DNA of 64,000 nucleotides, from the NCBI RefSeq assembly GCF_900099645.1, contig NZ_FMTL01000001.1, positions 434,001 to 498,000 of the forward strand. Reading direction: 5' to 3'. Of the stretch, positions 53,766-63,900 are shown in pieces. A program made the translations under genes and the position numbers. The first letter of the stretch is position 1, and each line of letters starts with the position of its first letter. The stretch is from Pseudomonas peli. GTDB taxonomy: Bacteria; Pseudomonadota; Gammaproteobacteria; Pseudomonadales; Pseudomonadaceae. The notes under the pieces were generated by a model that did not search any database, was not told the origin of the DNA, and was given only the letters and a program-made list of their open reading frames with translations.

Positions 53766-54422
53766 ATGCGCTACCAAGATCAACTCTTCGAACAACGCGA
53801 AAACGCCCTTCTCGATGCGGCCCGCCAGCTGTTTGCCGAGCAGCCCTGGGATCGCGTGACGATTGCCGAAGTGGCGCTTGCCGCCGGCATCGGCAAAGGC
53901 ACGGTGTACAAGCACTTCCCCAGCAAGGAAGCGCTGTATGCGCGCCTGGTGCTCGACCTCAGCCGCGCCAACCTGCTGGAACTGCGCGAACTGCATGCCG
54001 CCAGCCCCGCGCAGGACGCCATGCGCCGGGTGATCCTCCGCGCCTTCGAGCAGATGCTGGCTAACCCGATTCAGGCGCAGCTGTGCCTGCACTGCGACCG
54101 CCCGGAGTTTCAGGAGCGCCTGGAAAGCCCGTACCGCCAGCAATTCCTCGATATAGAGCGCGAATTCCAGCTGTTCTTCAGCGACATGCTCGGCGTGGCC
54201 CTGAACAACCAGGCGCTCAGCCAGAGCGACTGTCAGAACCTGTTGTGGGGCGTGGAAGCCTGCGTCAACGGGGTAATGGCACGCATCGCCTCCGGTGGCT
54301 TTGCCCACTGGGCTGAGCCGATTGCCCTGGATGAGTACTTCGCCCGCGTCACCGATTTCATTATTGCCGGCCTGCGCACTCAGGCCGCCGAACTGCTTGC
54401 TCAACCCCATTGCCACGAGTAA
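53766..54422 (+). CDS. TetR family transcriptional repressor
   Basis: A 218-aa regulator. The N-terminal HTH (about residues 12-58) contains LLDAARQLFAEQPWDRVTIA and GIGKGTVYKHFPSKEALY, the TetR signature. The C-terminal ligand domain has three Cys (in CLHCDRPE and SDCQNLLW). It lies 5 nt before the membrane-fusion protein gene and downstream of a paired palindrome, so it probably represses itself and the pump until an inducer binds. The ATG at 53766 has little SD complementarity, so expression may be low. Confidence 0.93.
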   Translation: MRYQDQLFEQRENALLDAARQLFAEQPWDRVTIAEVALAAGIGKGTVYKHFPSKEALYARLVLDLSRANLLELRELHAASPAQDAMRRVILRAFEQMLANPIQAQLCLHCDRPEFQERLESPYRQQFLDIEREFQLFFSDMLGVALNNQALSQSDCQNLLWGVEACVNGVMARIASGGFAHWAEPIALDEYFARVTDFIIAGLRTQAAELLAQPHCHE

Positions 54423-54427
54423 CCACC

Positions 54428-55510
54428 ATGTTCAGTCAGCTGTCCAAACGCCCCTGGTTGATCGCCGTCGTCATCAGTCTGCTGCTCGTGCTGTGGCTGT
54501 TCAGCGGCTCGCTGTTCAAGACCCAGGAAACCGCCACGGCCGATGCGCCAGTGGAGGAAAAGGGTCTGACCAAGGTTGAAGTGCAGTGGCTGGAAGCCAG
54601 CCCGATGCAGCGCCAGCATGTGGTGCAAGGGCAGATCGAAGCCTGGCGCCGGGTCGAGCTGCGTTCGCAGATCAGCGGCACGGTGATGCGCCTGGATCAG
54701 GACAAAGGCAACCCGGTCAAGCAGGGTCAGTTGCTGCTCAGCCTCTCCACCGATAACCGTCCGGCTCAGGTGGCCAAGGGCGAGGCCGATGTACGCCAGC
54801 GTGCCGCCGATGCCAGCGCCGCCGAACGCCTGCGCGAACGCAACCTGGTTTCGACCAACGAACTGATCCGCCTACAGAGCGAACTGGCCAAGGCCCGCGC
54901 CGAACTCGATCTGGCGCGCATTCAGCTGGGCAACACGCAAATCAACGCGCCGTTTGCCGGGGTGTATGACCAGCGCATGGTCGAGCTGGGTGATTTCGTT
55001 CAGCCGGGGCAAAGCTTGCTGACCCTGGTGGACATCAGCCAGCTCAAGGTCAGTGCGCAGATTGCCCAGCAGGAAGTCACCCAACTCAAGCTGGGGCAGC
55101 CGGTGAAGGTCGAATTGCTCGACGGCCGCGAACTGCAGGGCGAGCTGCACTTTATCGCCGCCGCCGCCGATCCGGGCTCACGCAGCTTCCGCATCGAGGT
55201 CAAGGTTGCCAACCCGCAAGCCCTGCGCCTGGCGGGTGCCAGCGCGACCCTGCATGTACAGACCGGCGAAGCCCTGGCCCATCGCCTGTCGCCCGCCCTG
55301 CTGAGCCTGGATAAAGCCGGCCGGCATGGCGTCAAGTGGGTTAACGAGCAGCAACAGGTAGAGTTCACGCCCGTGCAACTGATCAGCGTCGACAATCAGG
55401 GCGCCTGGGTCAGCGGCCTGCCTAACAAGGTCGCCTTGATCACCCTCGGCCAGGGCTTTGTCGAGCCGGGCCAGCAGGTGATCAGCCAGCTGGCCAAAGG
55501 GGGTAGCTGA
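54428..55510 (+). CDS. RND efflux membrane fusion (periplasmic adaptor) protein
   Basis: AcrA-family adaptor of 360 aa from MFSQLSKRPWLIAVV; the longer frame overlaps tetR. There is an N-terminal membrane anchor (about 9-26) and no lipobox Cys, so it is membrane-anchored rather than a lipoprotein. Then come the barrel-sandwich half (VELRSQISGTVMRLDQDKG), a short hairpin (RAADASAAERLRERNLVS and ELAKARAELDLARIQLG), then INAPFAGVYDQRMVELGDFV and the beta-barrel and MP domains. One nucleotide separates it from the pump gene. No outer-membrane channel gene is present. Confidence 0.93.
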   Translation: MFSQLSKRPWLIAVVISLLLVLWLFSGSLFKTQETATADAPVEEKGLTKVEVQWLEASPMQRQHVVQGQIEAWRRVELRSQISGTVMRLDQDKGNPVKQGQLLLSLSTDNRPAQVAKGEADVRQRAADASAAERLRERNLVSTNELIRLQSELAKARAELDLARIQLGNTQINAPFAGVYDQRMVELGDFVQPGQSLLTLVDISQLKVSAQIAQQEVTQLKLGQPVKVELLDGRELQGELHFIAAAADPGSRSFRIEVKVANPQALRLAGASATLHVQTGEALAHRLSPALLSLDKAGRHGVKWVNEQQQVEFTPVQLISVDNQGAWVSGLPNKVALITLGQGFVEPGQQVISQLAKGGS

Positions 55511-55511
55511 T

Positions 55512-58500
55512 ATGCACGGCCTGATCGCTGCGGCGCTGGATCGCAGCCGCACCAGCCTGCTGGTGCTGCTATTTCTTATGCTAGGTGGGCTGGCGGCGTA
55601 TTTCGCCATCCCCAAGGAAGCCAATCCGGATGTCAGCATCCCGATCATCTATGTTTCGGTAACCCTCGAAGGCATCAGCCCGGAAGACGCCGAACGCCTG
55701 CTGGTTCGCCCCCTTGAGCAGGAGCTGCGCAGCCTCGAAGGGGTCAAGGAAATGCGCTCCATGGCCAGCGAAGGCCATGCCTCGGTGACTCTGGAGTTCG
55801 ATGCTGGCTTCAACGCCAAACTGGCCCTGGCCGATGTGCGTGAGAAGGTTGATACCGCCCGCAGCAAGCTGCCAGAGGAAGCCGAGGAACCGACAGTCAA
55901 TGAAGTCAACGTGGCGCTGTTTCCGGTGCTGTCGATTGGCCTGTCCGGGCCGATTGCCGAAACCGAATTGGTCTACATCGCCCGGCGCCTGAAAGAGAAC
56001 GTCGAAGGCATCGCCGAAGTGTTGTCGGTGGAAATCGGCGGCGACCGCGAAGACCTGCTGGAAATCGTCGTAGACCCACAGGTGCTCGACAGCTACGGCA
56101 TCGATTACAACGAGCTGTTCAACCTGGTCAGCCGCAACAATCGCCTGGTCGCCGCCGGCAGCCTGGACACCGGTGCCGGGCGTATGAGCATGAAAGTGCC
56201 CGGGGTGATCGAAGACCTCGAAGACGTACTGTCCATGCCGATCAAGGTGGTCGGCGACAGCGTGGTGACCTTCGGCGACGTTGCCACCATTCACCGCACC
56301 TTCAAGGACCCCACCGGCTACGCACGGATCAATGGCCAGCCGGCGGTGGTGCTGGAGGTGTCCAAGCGCAGCGGCGCCAACATCATCGACACCATCGAGC
56401 AGGTCAAGGCGCTGATGGTCAAAGCCCAGCCGCTGCTGCCCGAAGGCCTCAAGGTCAGCTACATCATGGACCAGTCGCAGCAGGTGCAGAGCATGCTCAG
56501 TGACCTGCTCAACAACGTGATGACCGCCATCGTGTTGGTGCTGATTCTGGTTGTGGCGAGCATGGGCATGCGCTCGGCGCTGTTGGTTGGGCTGACCATT
56601 CCAGGGGCCTTTCTGACCGGCATCCTGGTGATCTGGATGTTCGGTTTCACCCTGAATATCGTCGTGCTGTTCAGCCTGATTCTGGTGGCTGGCATGCTGG
56701 TGGACGGCGCCATCGTCGTCTCAGAACTGGCCGACCGCTACCTGCACCAGGGGCAAACACCACGCCAGGCCTGGGCCAATGCCGCCATGCGGATGGCCTG
56801 GCCGGTCATCTCGTCCACCGCCACCACCCTGGTGGTGTTTTTGCCGCTGCTGTTCTGGCCCGGTGTGGTCGGCCAATTTATGAAATACCTGCCGGCCACG
56901 GTGATCGTCTGCCTGCTCGCTTCACTGGCCATGGCCCTGGTATTTCTGCCGGTGCTCGGTGCGGTCACCGGTGGCCAACCGCTGCCGCAGCCGACTCAGC
57001 CAGGCCGAGCAGCCGTGGGTTATCGTCGCCTGCTGGGCGCTTTGCTGAAGCGCCCAGGGCTCACCCTGCTGGGCATCCTCGCGTTGATTGCGCTGATCTA
57101 CACCGCCTATGGCCGTTTCAACCATGGCGTGGAGTTCTTCCCCGAAGTCGAGCCGGAAAACGCGCAGATCTGGTTGCGCGCCCGTGGCGATCTGTCGGTG
57201 CAAGAAAAAGACGCCCTGCTGCAACAGGTGGAAAAGCGCCTGCTCGGCATGAGCGAGGTCAAAGCGCTGTACGCCCGCTCCCTGGCGCAGCCGGACGGCC
57301 AGCTCGGTGCGGACGTGATCGGCACCCTGCAGTTCCAGTTCGTCGAATGGCATGAGCGACGTTCGGCCGGCCAGATCCTCGCCGATATGAGCACGCGAAC
57401 GGCGGATATCCCGGGCATCGTGCTGGAGTTCCGCAAACAGGAAGAAGGCCCCAGCAGCGGCAAACCCGTAAAGCTACAGGTCAGTTCCATGGACCCGGCC
57501 AAGGCCGATCAGTGGGTCGAACAGGTGCGCGCCAACATGCAGCGCCTGGGCGGCTTCAAGGATGTCGAGGATGACCGTGCCCTGCCGGGTATCGAATGGC
57601 GGGTCAAGGTCGACCGCGAGGCGGCTGCGCGTTTCAGCGCGGATGTGCTGAGCGTGGGCAATGCCGTGCAGATGGTCACCAACGGCCTGAAACTGGCTAC
57701 CTACCGCCCGGAAGACGCCACCGATGAGGTGGATATCCGCGTGCGTCTGCCAGCTAATTGGCGCTCCCTCGACCAGCTCGGCCGGCTGACCCTGAACACC
57801 CCGGCCGGGCAGATTCCGCTGAGTAATTTCGTCTCCCTGCAACAGGCGCCGAAGGTCGGCACCCTGCGCCGGGTCGACGGTAACCGCACAATCACCCTAC
57901 AGGCCGACATCGCCGAAGGCGCGCGCCTGGACGAGCGCCTGCAAGCCCTGCGCGAAGCCATGGGCGAGGTGCCCGTTGATGTGCAGGTGAAGTTCGCCGG
58001 CGAAGACGCCGACCAGCGTGAAGCCGCGACCTTCCTCGGCACTGCCTTTGCGGTGGCGATCTTCCTGATGTTTATCATCCTGGTGACCCAGTTCAACAGC
58101 ATCTACCAGTCGCTGCTGGTGCTCTCGGCCATCGTACTGTCCACCGCCGGGGTGCTGATGGGCCTGCTGGTCAATGGCCAGTCGTTCGGCATCGTGATGG
58201 TCGGTATGGGTCTGATCGCCCTGGCGGGCATCGTGGTGAACAACAACATCATCCTCATCGACACCTACAACCAGCTGCGCCGCCAGGGTCTGGAGCCGCG
58301 TGAGGCGGCGCTGGAAACCGGCAGCCTGCGCTTGCGCCCAGTGCTGCTGACCGCCGTGACCACGGTCCTCGGCCTGGTGCCGATGGTGATCGGGGTGAAC
58401 GTTGACCTGCTCACCCCAGGCCTGGGCTTTGGCGCGCCGTCGACCCAGTGGTGGACCCAGCTGTCCAGCGCCATCGCTGGCGGCCTGAGCTTCGCCACCG

Positions 58501-58658
58501 TGCTGACCCTGCTACTGACGCCTTGCCTGCTGGTACTCGGCTCGCGTTTCGAACGTCGCCCGCCGCCGCTGGAAACCTTCGACGATGACCTGCTCGACTT
58601 GCCGGAGCATCTGCTGGCCAGTGCCACCGGCAAGGTCGAGCTGCAACGCACGCCCTAA
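55512..58658 (+). CDS. RND family efflux transporter
   Basis: A 1048-aa inner-membrane pump with the RND layout: TM1 (residues 14-32), a large periplasmic loop, TM2-TM6 from about 330, TM7 near 520, a second loop, and TM8-TM12 at the C-terminus (about 855-1010). The TM4 proton-relay region reads GMLVDGAIV (D398, G399) and TM10 reads GIVVNNNII (N910). AcrB has DD at the first position pair and Lys at the second, so two of the three relay residues differ. This probably marks a distinct RND subfamily. Substrates are unknown; a TetR-MFP-RND set suggests drug or metabolite export with a housekeeping outer-membrane channel. Confidence 0.94.
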   Translation: MHGLIAAALDRSRTSLLVLLFLMLGGLAAYFAIPKEANPDVSIPIIYVSVTLEGISPEDAERLLVRPLEQELRSLEGVKEMRSMASEGHASVTLEFDAGFNAKLALADVREKVDTARSKLPEEAEEPTVNEVNVALFPVLSIGLSGPIAETELVYIARRLKENVEGIAEVLSVEIGGDREDLLEIVVDPQVLDSYGIDYNELFNLVSRNNRLVAAGSLDTGAGRMSMKVPGVIEDLEDVLSMPIKVVGDSVVTFGDVATIHRTFKDPTGYARINGQPAVVLEVSKRSGANIIDTIEQVKALMVKAQPLLPEGLKVSYIMDQSQQVQSMLSDLLNNVMTAIVLVLILVVASMGMRSALLVGLTIPGAFLTGILVIWMFGFTLNIVVLFSLILVAGMLVDGAIVVSELADRYLHQGQTPRQAWANAAMRMAWPVISSTATTLVVFLPLLFWPGVVGQFMKYLPATVIVCLLASLAMALVFLPVLGAVTGGQPLPQPTQPGRAAVGYRRLLGALLKRPGLTLLGILALIALIYTAYGRFNHGVEFFPEVEPENAQIWLRARGDLSVQEKDALLQQVEKRLLGMSEVKALYARSLAQPDGQLGADVIGTLQFQFVEWHERRSAGQILADMSTRTADIPGIVLEFRKQEEGPSSGKPVKLQVSSMDPAKADQWVEQVRANMQRLGGFKDVEDDRALPGIEWRVKVDREAAARFSADVLSVGNAVQMVTNGLKLATYRPEDATDEVDIRVRLPANWRSLDQLGRLTLNTPAGQIPLSNFVSLQQAPKVGTLRRVDGNRTITLQADIAEGARLDERLQALREAMGEVPVDVQVKFAGEDADQREAATFLGTAFAVAIFLMFIILVTQFNSIYQSLLVLSAIVLSTAGVLMGLLVNGQSFGIVMVGMGLIALAGIVVNNNIILIDTYNQLRRQGLEPREAALETGSLRLRPVLLTAVTTVLGLVPMVIGVNVDLLTPGLGFGAPSTQWWTQLSSAIAGGLSFATVLTLLLTPCLLVLGSRFERRPPPLETFDDDLLDLPEHLLASATGKVELQRTP

Positions 58659-58665
58659 GCAGTTC

Positions 58666-58689
58666 GCCCAGGTCAACGGTGGCCTGGGC
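58666..58689 (+). other. hairpin downstream of the RND gene
   Basis: A 7-bp stem GCCCAGG/CCTGGGC (58666-58672 with 58683-58689) lies 8 nt past the stop, with no U-run. It may stabilise the operon 3' end or assist Rho-dependent termination. Confidence 0.3.
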
Positions 58690-58784
58690 AATGGCTCCCC
58701 CAACGAAAGCCTGGACTGCTGATTGCGACTGGGTAGTCGACCAAACAGCCCGTACACTCGGCGCATCATTGTCGAGGGCCCACC

Positions 58785-59525
58785 ATGCGCACGCTTTATC
58801 AGTTCCCGATATCCCACTACTGCGAAAAAACCCGCTGGCACCTGGATCACAAGGGCCTCGATTTTCAGGTGGATAATCTCTTTCCTGGTCTGCACCGGCT
58901 GAAAAGCAAGCGCCTGGCCAATATCGTCACCCTGCCGATCCTCAAGGATGGCGAGCAGGTCATCGGCGACTCCACGCAGATCGCCCTGTACCTGGAGCAG
59001 CATTATCCAGAGCGTCCGCTGCTGCCGACCGACGCGGCACAACGCGCCGAGGTGCTGGAGCTGGAAGAACAGTTCGACCGCCTGGGTGTGCATGTACGCC
59101 GCTGGTTGTACGGCCAGATCAAGCAATGGGACTCGGTGATGCACGCCATGCTCAAGGTCTACCGCCCGCTACTGGGCCTGCGTGACCTGATGAAGCCGGT
59201 GCTGATCAACGGCGTACAACGCCTGTATGGCGTTACGCCGCCGCGGGTGGCGAAGTCTCAGGCCGAACTGCTCGAAGGCTTGGCACTGATCGAGTCGCGT
59301 ATTCATGGCGACCCATCACGCTATCTGGTCGGTGAGCAGCTGACCCTGGCCGATATCAGCGCCGCCGCCCTGTTCGCCCCGCTGTTCACCCCCGCCGGTA
59401 CGCCGTGGGAAGGCATTGCCGGACACGATGCCAAGACCCAGGCCTTCCTTGATGAGCTGCACGCTCACCCGGCCGGCCAATGGGTGATGCGCCGCTATGC
59501 AGAAGACCGTCAACGCCGCAGTTGA
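58785..59525 (+). CDS. glutathione S-transferase family protein
   Basis: A 246-aa two-domain GST. The N-terminal thioredoxin-like domain (1-80) starts RTLYQFPISHYCEKTRWHL, with a Ser/Cys near the usual catalytic position, and contains NIVTLPILKDGEQVIGDSTQ including the cis-Pro and the Asp-Ser glutathione-binding pair. The all-helical C-terminal domain (about 90-240) includes the capping segment LTLADISAAALF. GAGGG precedes the ATG. Substrate unknown. It may be co-transcribed with the small cupin gene 25 nt downstream. Confidence 0.88.
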   Translation: MRTLYQFPISHYCEKTRWHLDHKGLDFQVDNLFPGLHRLKSKRLANIVTLPILKDGEQVIGDSTQIALYLEQHYPERPLLPTDAAQRAEVLELEEQFDRLGVHVRRWLYGQIKQWDSVMHAMLKVYRPLLGLRDLMKPVLINGVQRLYGVTPPRVAKSQAELLEGLALIESRIHGDPSRYLVGEQLTLADISAAALFAPLFTPAGTPWEGIAGHDAKTQAFLDELHAHPAGQWVMRRYAEDRQRRS

Positions 59526-59550
59526 GCGGCTTGAGCAAAGGACTGACACC

Positions 59551-59880
59551 ATGAACCTCAGCGATATCCCATTCGGCGTTACCGACTGGAGCCAGATTGA
59601 GCGCAGCGAACATGCCGGCGAAACCGGTATGGCCTACTGGCGCACCCAGGTGTTTGGCAACATTCGCGTGCGCATGGTCGAGTACAGCGCCGGCTACCTG
59701 GCCGATCATTGGTGCAAGAAAGGCCACATCCTGCTGTGCCTCGAAGGCGAACTGCACACCGAGCTGGAGGATGGCCGGCGCTTTGTCATGACAGCGGGTA
59801 TGAGCTATCAGGTCGCTGATCAGGCTGAGGCGCATCGTTCATCCACGACCGACGGGGCGCGGCTGTTTATCGTCGATTGA
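59551..59880 (+). CDS. DHCW-motif-type small cupin
   Basis: A 109-aa single-domain cupin. The start at MNLSDIPFGVTDWSQIE follows AAAGGA. The motif ADHWCKKGHILLCLEGEL contains the His and Cys that characterise this small cupin family, and the second cupin motif is the late VADQAEAHRSSTTDGA. These residues could bind one metal ion. Function is unknown. It lies behind a GST gene and is convergent with a methyltransferase gene (17-nt gap). Confidence 0.82.
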   Translation: MNLSDIPFGVTDWSQIERSEHAGETGMAYWRTQVFGNIRVRMVEYSAGYLADHWCKKGHILLCLEGELHTELEDGRRFVMTAGMSYQVADQAEAHRSSTTDGARLFIVD

Positions 59881-59897
59881 TCGGCAGTACAGCCGGT

Positions 59898-60584
59898 TCA
59901 GCTGCGCTCGGAACTCAGCAGCATCAACAGCGATACCGGCTGTTCGCTCTCCGGGTGCAACGGCTCCTGCAGCCATTGCAGGCGCCAGCCGGTTTCACTG
60001 AACAACCCCAGCCAGGACTCCAGCGTGCGAAAGAACCAGGGCATCGGTTGGGCAAAGCCCTCGCCGAAGCCGGCAAAGGTTTCCACCCGCCAACCGTCGC
60101 GATAGCTCGCATCGTTGCAGGCGCGCCAAGGATGCAGGGTCTGGATCAATAAGCGACCGTTCTCCGCCAGTAGGCCATGCAAGGCATTCAGGGTCGGCGT
60201 CAGGGGTTCTTCCAGCAGGGCAAAGTTGCACACCAGAACATCGAAACGGCCCAGCAGCTCGGCCTGACTTTCCAGCTCGGCATAGCCGCATACGCGGTAC
60301 TGCGACGCACCTGTCGCCGCCTGCTGCGCCACAGCAATCAGCGGGGCGGAAGCATCCACGCCAACCGCCTCGATGCCATGTTCGACCAACCCACGGCACA
60401 ACCAGCCCTCGCCACACCCCAGATCCAGCACACGCTTAGGCGCCAAGGCCAGAATCGCCTGAACGATGGCGGCATCCGTCACCAACCGGCGGCTTTCAAT
60501 GCGCTGCTCGCGCACGGCTGCCGTCCAGGCATCGGCATTGGCCTGCCAACTGAGGTTGAGTTGCTCCCGATGATCGCGCTGCAT
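59898..60584 (-). CDS. class I SAM-dependent methyltransferase
   Basis: A 228-aa methyltransferase with motif I VLDLGCGEGWLCRGL (about residues 53-67) and AVGVDASAPLI as motif II; the later DVLVCNFALLEEPLT is the motif IV region. It resembles UbiE/Methyltransf_11-type small-molecule methyltransferases, but neither substrate nor partner is evident. It is convergent with the cupin gene and divergent from the GT51 gene. No truncation seen. Confidence 0.85.
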   Translation of the reverse strand: MQRDHREQLNLSWQANADAWTAAVREQRIESRRLVTDAAIVQAILALAPKRVLDLGCGEGWLCRGLVEHGIEAVGVDASAPLIAVAQQAATGASQYRVCGYAELESQAELLGRFDVLVCNFALLEEPLTPTLNALHGLLAENGRLLIQTLHPWRACNDASYRDGWRVETFAGFGEGFAQPMPWFFRTLESWLGLFSETGWRLQWLQEPLHPESEQPVSLLMLLSSERS

Positions 60585-60877
60585 CGCTCACTCGTCGCCT
60601 GTTCCGTCACGGCAAAATTCCAGCCAACTGCGCCTCAACGCAGCATCACCACAATCGTGCACCAGTTCCCGTATCGCGGTGTTGCCGCTGATCACTTAAT
60701 CCAACAGCCGCGCATAAAAATCAGCAAAAAATCTTCCGGCTGCCAAGCCCATCCCGGCTTACCTACTGCACCAACGACTAAACTACAGGCAGTGGCCAGC
60801 TGAGAGGAACTCAGTGCTCAAGCCCGCTGATGTTATTCAGCAACCTGTCAAACCTATGGATGAGTACATCAGGCTAA
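60585..60877. other. 293-nt divergent intergenic region upstream of the GT51 gene
   Basis: Between the divergent methyltransferase and GT51 genes. It contains an AT-rich patch (60714-60733) and, from 60804, a strong SD followed by a small ORF that runs into the GT51 coding region. I see no intrinsic terminator, tRNA or repeat here. Confidence 0.5.
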
Positions 60878-60939
60878 ATGAATATGGGCGCACCTTGGCA
60901 ACTCGATATCACCACCCTGCCGGCCGGCGAACCACCTAA
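60814..60939 (+). CDS. possible 41-aa upstream ORF overlapping the GT51 gene start
   Basis: A GTG at 60814 preceded by GAGAGGAAC at ideal spacing opens a 41-codon frame (begins VLKPADVIQQPVKPMDEYIR, ends GRRTT). It is +2 relative to the GT51 frame and ends 62 nt inside it. The GT51 ATG itself has only a weak AGG upstream. The uORF could therefore couple or limit translation of the large gene. No homologue is known to me, and it may not be a stable protein. Confidence 0.35.
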   Translation: MLKPADVIQQPVKPMDEYIRLNEYGRTLATRYHHPAGRRTT

Positions 60940-63900
60940 CCGGCGCAAGCGCATCAGTAAAGTGAAGGTCACTTTCTGGCTGCTGGTTTTACTGCTGTGC
61001 ATCGCTGCCGGCTTTTGGCTGGCCGAGGAAGTGCGCACCTCACGCTTTCAGGCTCAGGAACTCAGCCGCTATGCGCAAACGTTGAGCTACCAGGTCAAGC
61101 CAGGTCCCAGCCCGTCGATCATCTACCCCAAAGAAGGCCCTTTCGATAAGCGCCAGGGCTATACCTACCTGCCCCTGATGCTGGAACGCCTTGGCCAGCG
61201 CAATTACATCGTTCAGCAGCAGGCGCAGTTCTCCCCCGCCCTGCTCAGCTATGCCCAGCGAGGCCTGTTTATCCCCTACCCGGAAAAAATCCAGAGTGGC
61301 CTGCGCATCAGTGATTGCAGCGGCACGCCCTTCTATGAATTTCGCTACCCGCAACAGCGCTACCCAAGCTTCAACGCCATCCCGCCACTGGTAGCCAGCA
61401 GCCTGCTGTTTATCGAGAACCGTAAGCTGCTCGACCCCGAGCAGCCGCTGGCCAATCCGGCGGTGGATTGGCCGCGCTTTGTGATGGCAGCCATCTCCCA
61501 GGTTGGCAAGCTGCTGGACATGCAGGACCAGTCTGCCGGCGGCAGCACGCTGGCCACCCAGTTGGAGAAGTACCGCCACTCCCCGGATGGCCTGACCTTG
61601 TCGGCCACGGAGAAACTGCGGCAGATGCTTTCCGCCAGCGTGCGCGCCTACCAGAGCGGCCCGCAGACACTGGCTGCGCGGGAAAATATCGTGCGCGACT
61701 ACCTCAATAGCGTGCCGCTCTCCGCCGCCCCCGGGCATGGCGAAGTGCATGGCCTGGCCGATGGCCTGCGCATCTGGTTCGGCGCGGACTTCACCCAGGT
61801 CAATCTGCTGCTCGACCCGGCGCGCTCGCCAGATGCCAGCCTGGCCGAGCGCGGCCTGGCGCTGCGTCAGGTACTGGCCCTGATGATTGCCCAGCGCCGC
61901 CCCTCGTATTACCTGGCTCAGGGCCGTAATGACCTGGCCGAACTGACCGATAGCCATATCCGTCTGCTGGCCGGCGGCGGCCTGATTGACGCGGCGCTAC
62001 GCGATGCGGCACTGAACCAGTCACTGGTCTACCGCGACTGGGCCCTGGAGCCCAACCTGCAGGTGGTGGACGGTAACAAAGGCATCAGCGTTTCGCGGGC
62101 ACGCCTGTCAGCCATGCTCAACATGCCGCTGTATGACCTGGATCGCCTCGACCTGAGCGCCACCAGCACGCTGAACAACCAGCTGCAGCAAGCCGCCAGC
62201 CAGTACCTGCAGCAATTGGCCGACCCGGAGTTTGCCGGGCAAATCGGCCTGTTTGGCGAGCGTCTGCTGTCCCCGGAAAAGACTGCCGATGTGCGCTACA
62301 GCTTCACCTTGTTCGAGCGCACCAGTAACGGCAGCGTGGTAAGGGTGCAAACCGACAGCACAGACCAGCCGTTCGACATCAATGAAGGCAGCAAGCTGGA
62401 GCTGGGCTCCACCGCCAAGCTCAGGGTGCTGGCTACCTACCTGGAAATCATTGCCGAGCTGCACCAGCGCCATGCCGGCCAAAGCGCCAGCGAATTGCGC
62501 GCTGTCAACGCTCAGGACAACCTCACCCGCTGGGCCATCGGCTATCTGCAGAGCACCCCCAACGCCAGCCTACCGGCCATGCTGGATGCCGCGCTGGAGC
62601 GCAAATACTCGGCCAGCCCGGGCGAGCGTTTCTTCACTGGCGGCGGCATTCACACCTTTGCCAACTTCCGCCGCGAAGATAACCAGCGCATCGCCAGCAT
62701 GCGCGAAGCCCTGCGCGAGTCGCTCAATCTGCCATTTATCCGCCTGATGCGCGATCTGGTGCGCTACAGCACCTACCAGGGCCCGAACAACAGCGCCGAA
62801 CTGCTCAAGGACGACAAGGACCCGCGCCGCCAGGCCTACCTGCAAGACTTCGCCGACCGCGAAGGCACCACCTTCCTGCTGCGTTTCTGGCGTAAATACC
62901 AGGGCCAGCCCGAGCAACAGCGCCTGGACACCTTCCTCAACGGCCTGCGCCACACCTCGGTACGCCTCGCTGCCGTACACCGCTACCTGATGCCGCATGC
63001 AGACGAAGCCAGCTTCGCCGCCTTCCTGCGCAAGTACCTGCCCCAGGAAAAACTCAGCGATAGGCGCATCGCCGAGCTCTATAAGAGTTACGGCCCCGGC
63101 ACCTACAGCCTGCCTGACCAGGGCTATATCGCTCGCGTCCACCCGCTTGAACTGTGGCTCTTGGGCTACCTGATCGAACAACCGCAAGCGACCTTCAGCA
63201 ATGCGGTGGCCGCCAGCCAGGACGAACGCCAGGAAGTCTACGGCTGGCTGTTCCGCAGTCGCCACAAGAGCGCGCGCGACAGCCGCATCCGCATCATGCT
63301 GGAGGTAGAGGCCTTCCTCGATATTCATCGGCGCTGGCAAAACCTGGGCTACCCCTTCGCCCACCTAGTCCCGTCGCTAGCAACCGCCATCGGCAGCTCT
63401 GGCGATCGGCCGGCTGCGCTGGCCGAGCTGGTTGGCATTATTCAGAACGATGGCATTCGGCAGCCCACCGCGCGCATCGACAGTCTGCATTTCGCCGCTG
63501 ATACGCCTTACGACACCCTGGTGGTGCGCGACCATGCCGAAGGCAAGCGAGTGATGGCCTCGGAAGTCGCAGCGGCGCTGCGCAGCGCCCTCGCCGATGT
63601 AGTTGAAGCCGGCACCGCGCGGCGCCTGCTCGGCAGTTTTACCCAGGCTGATGGCCAACCCCTCAAGGTCGGCGGCAAAACCGGCACAGGCGATAACCGC
63701 ATTGAAACCGTCGGTGCAGGAGGTCGGGTGCTCAGCTCACGGGCGATGAACCGCACCGCAACCTTTGTGTTCTACCTCGGCCCGCGCCACTACGGCACCC
63801 TCACCGCCTTCGTCCCAGGCCGCGCCGCAGAAAGCTTCCGTTTCACCTCAGCGCTGCCGGTGCAGGTGCTCAAAGGCATGGCACCAATTCTGCTGCCCTA

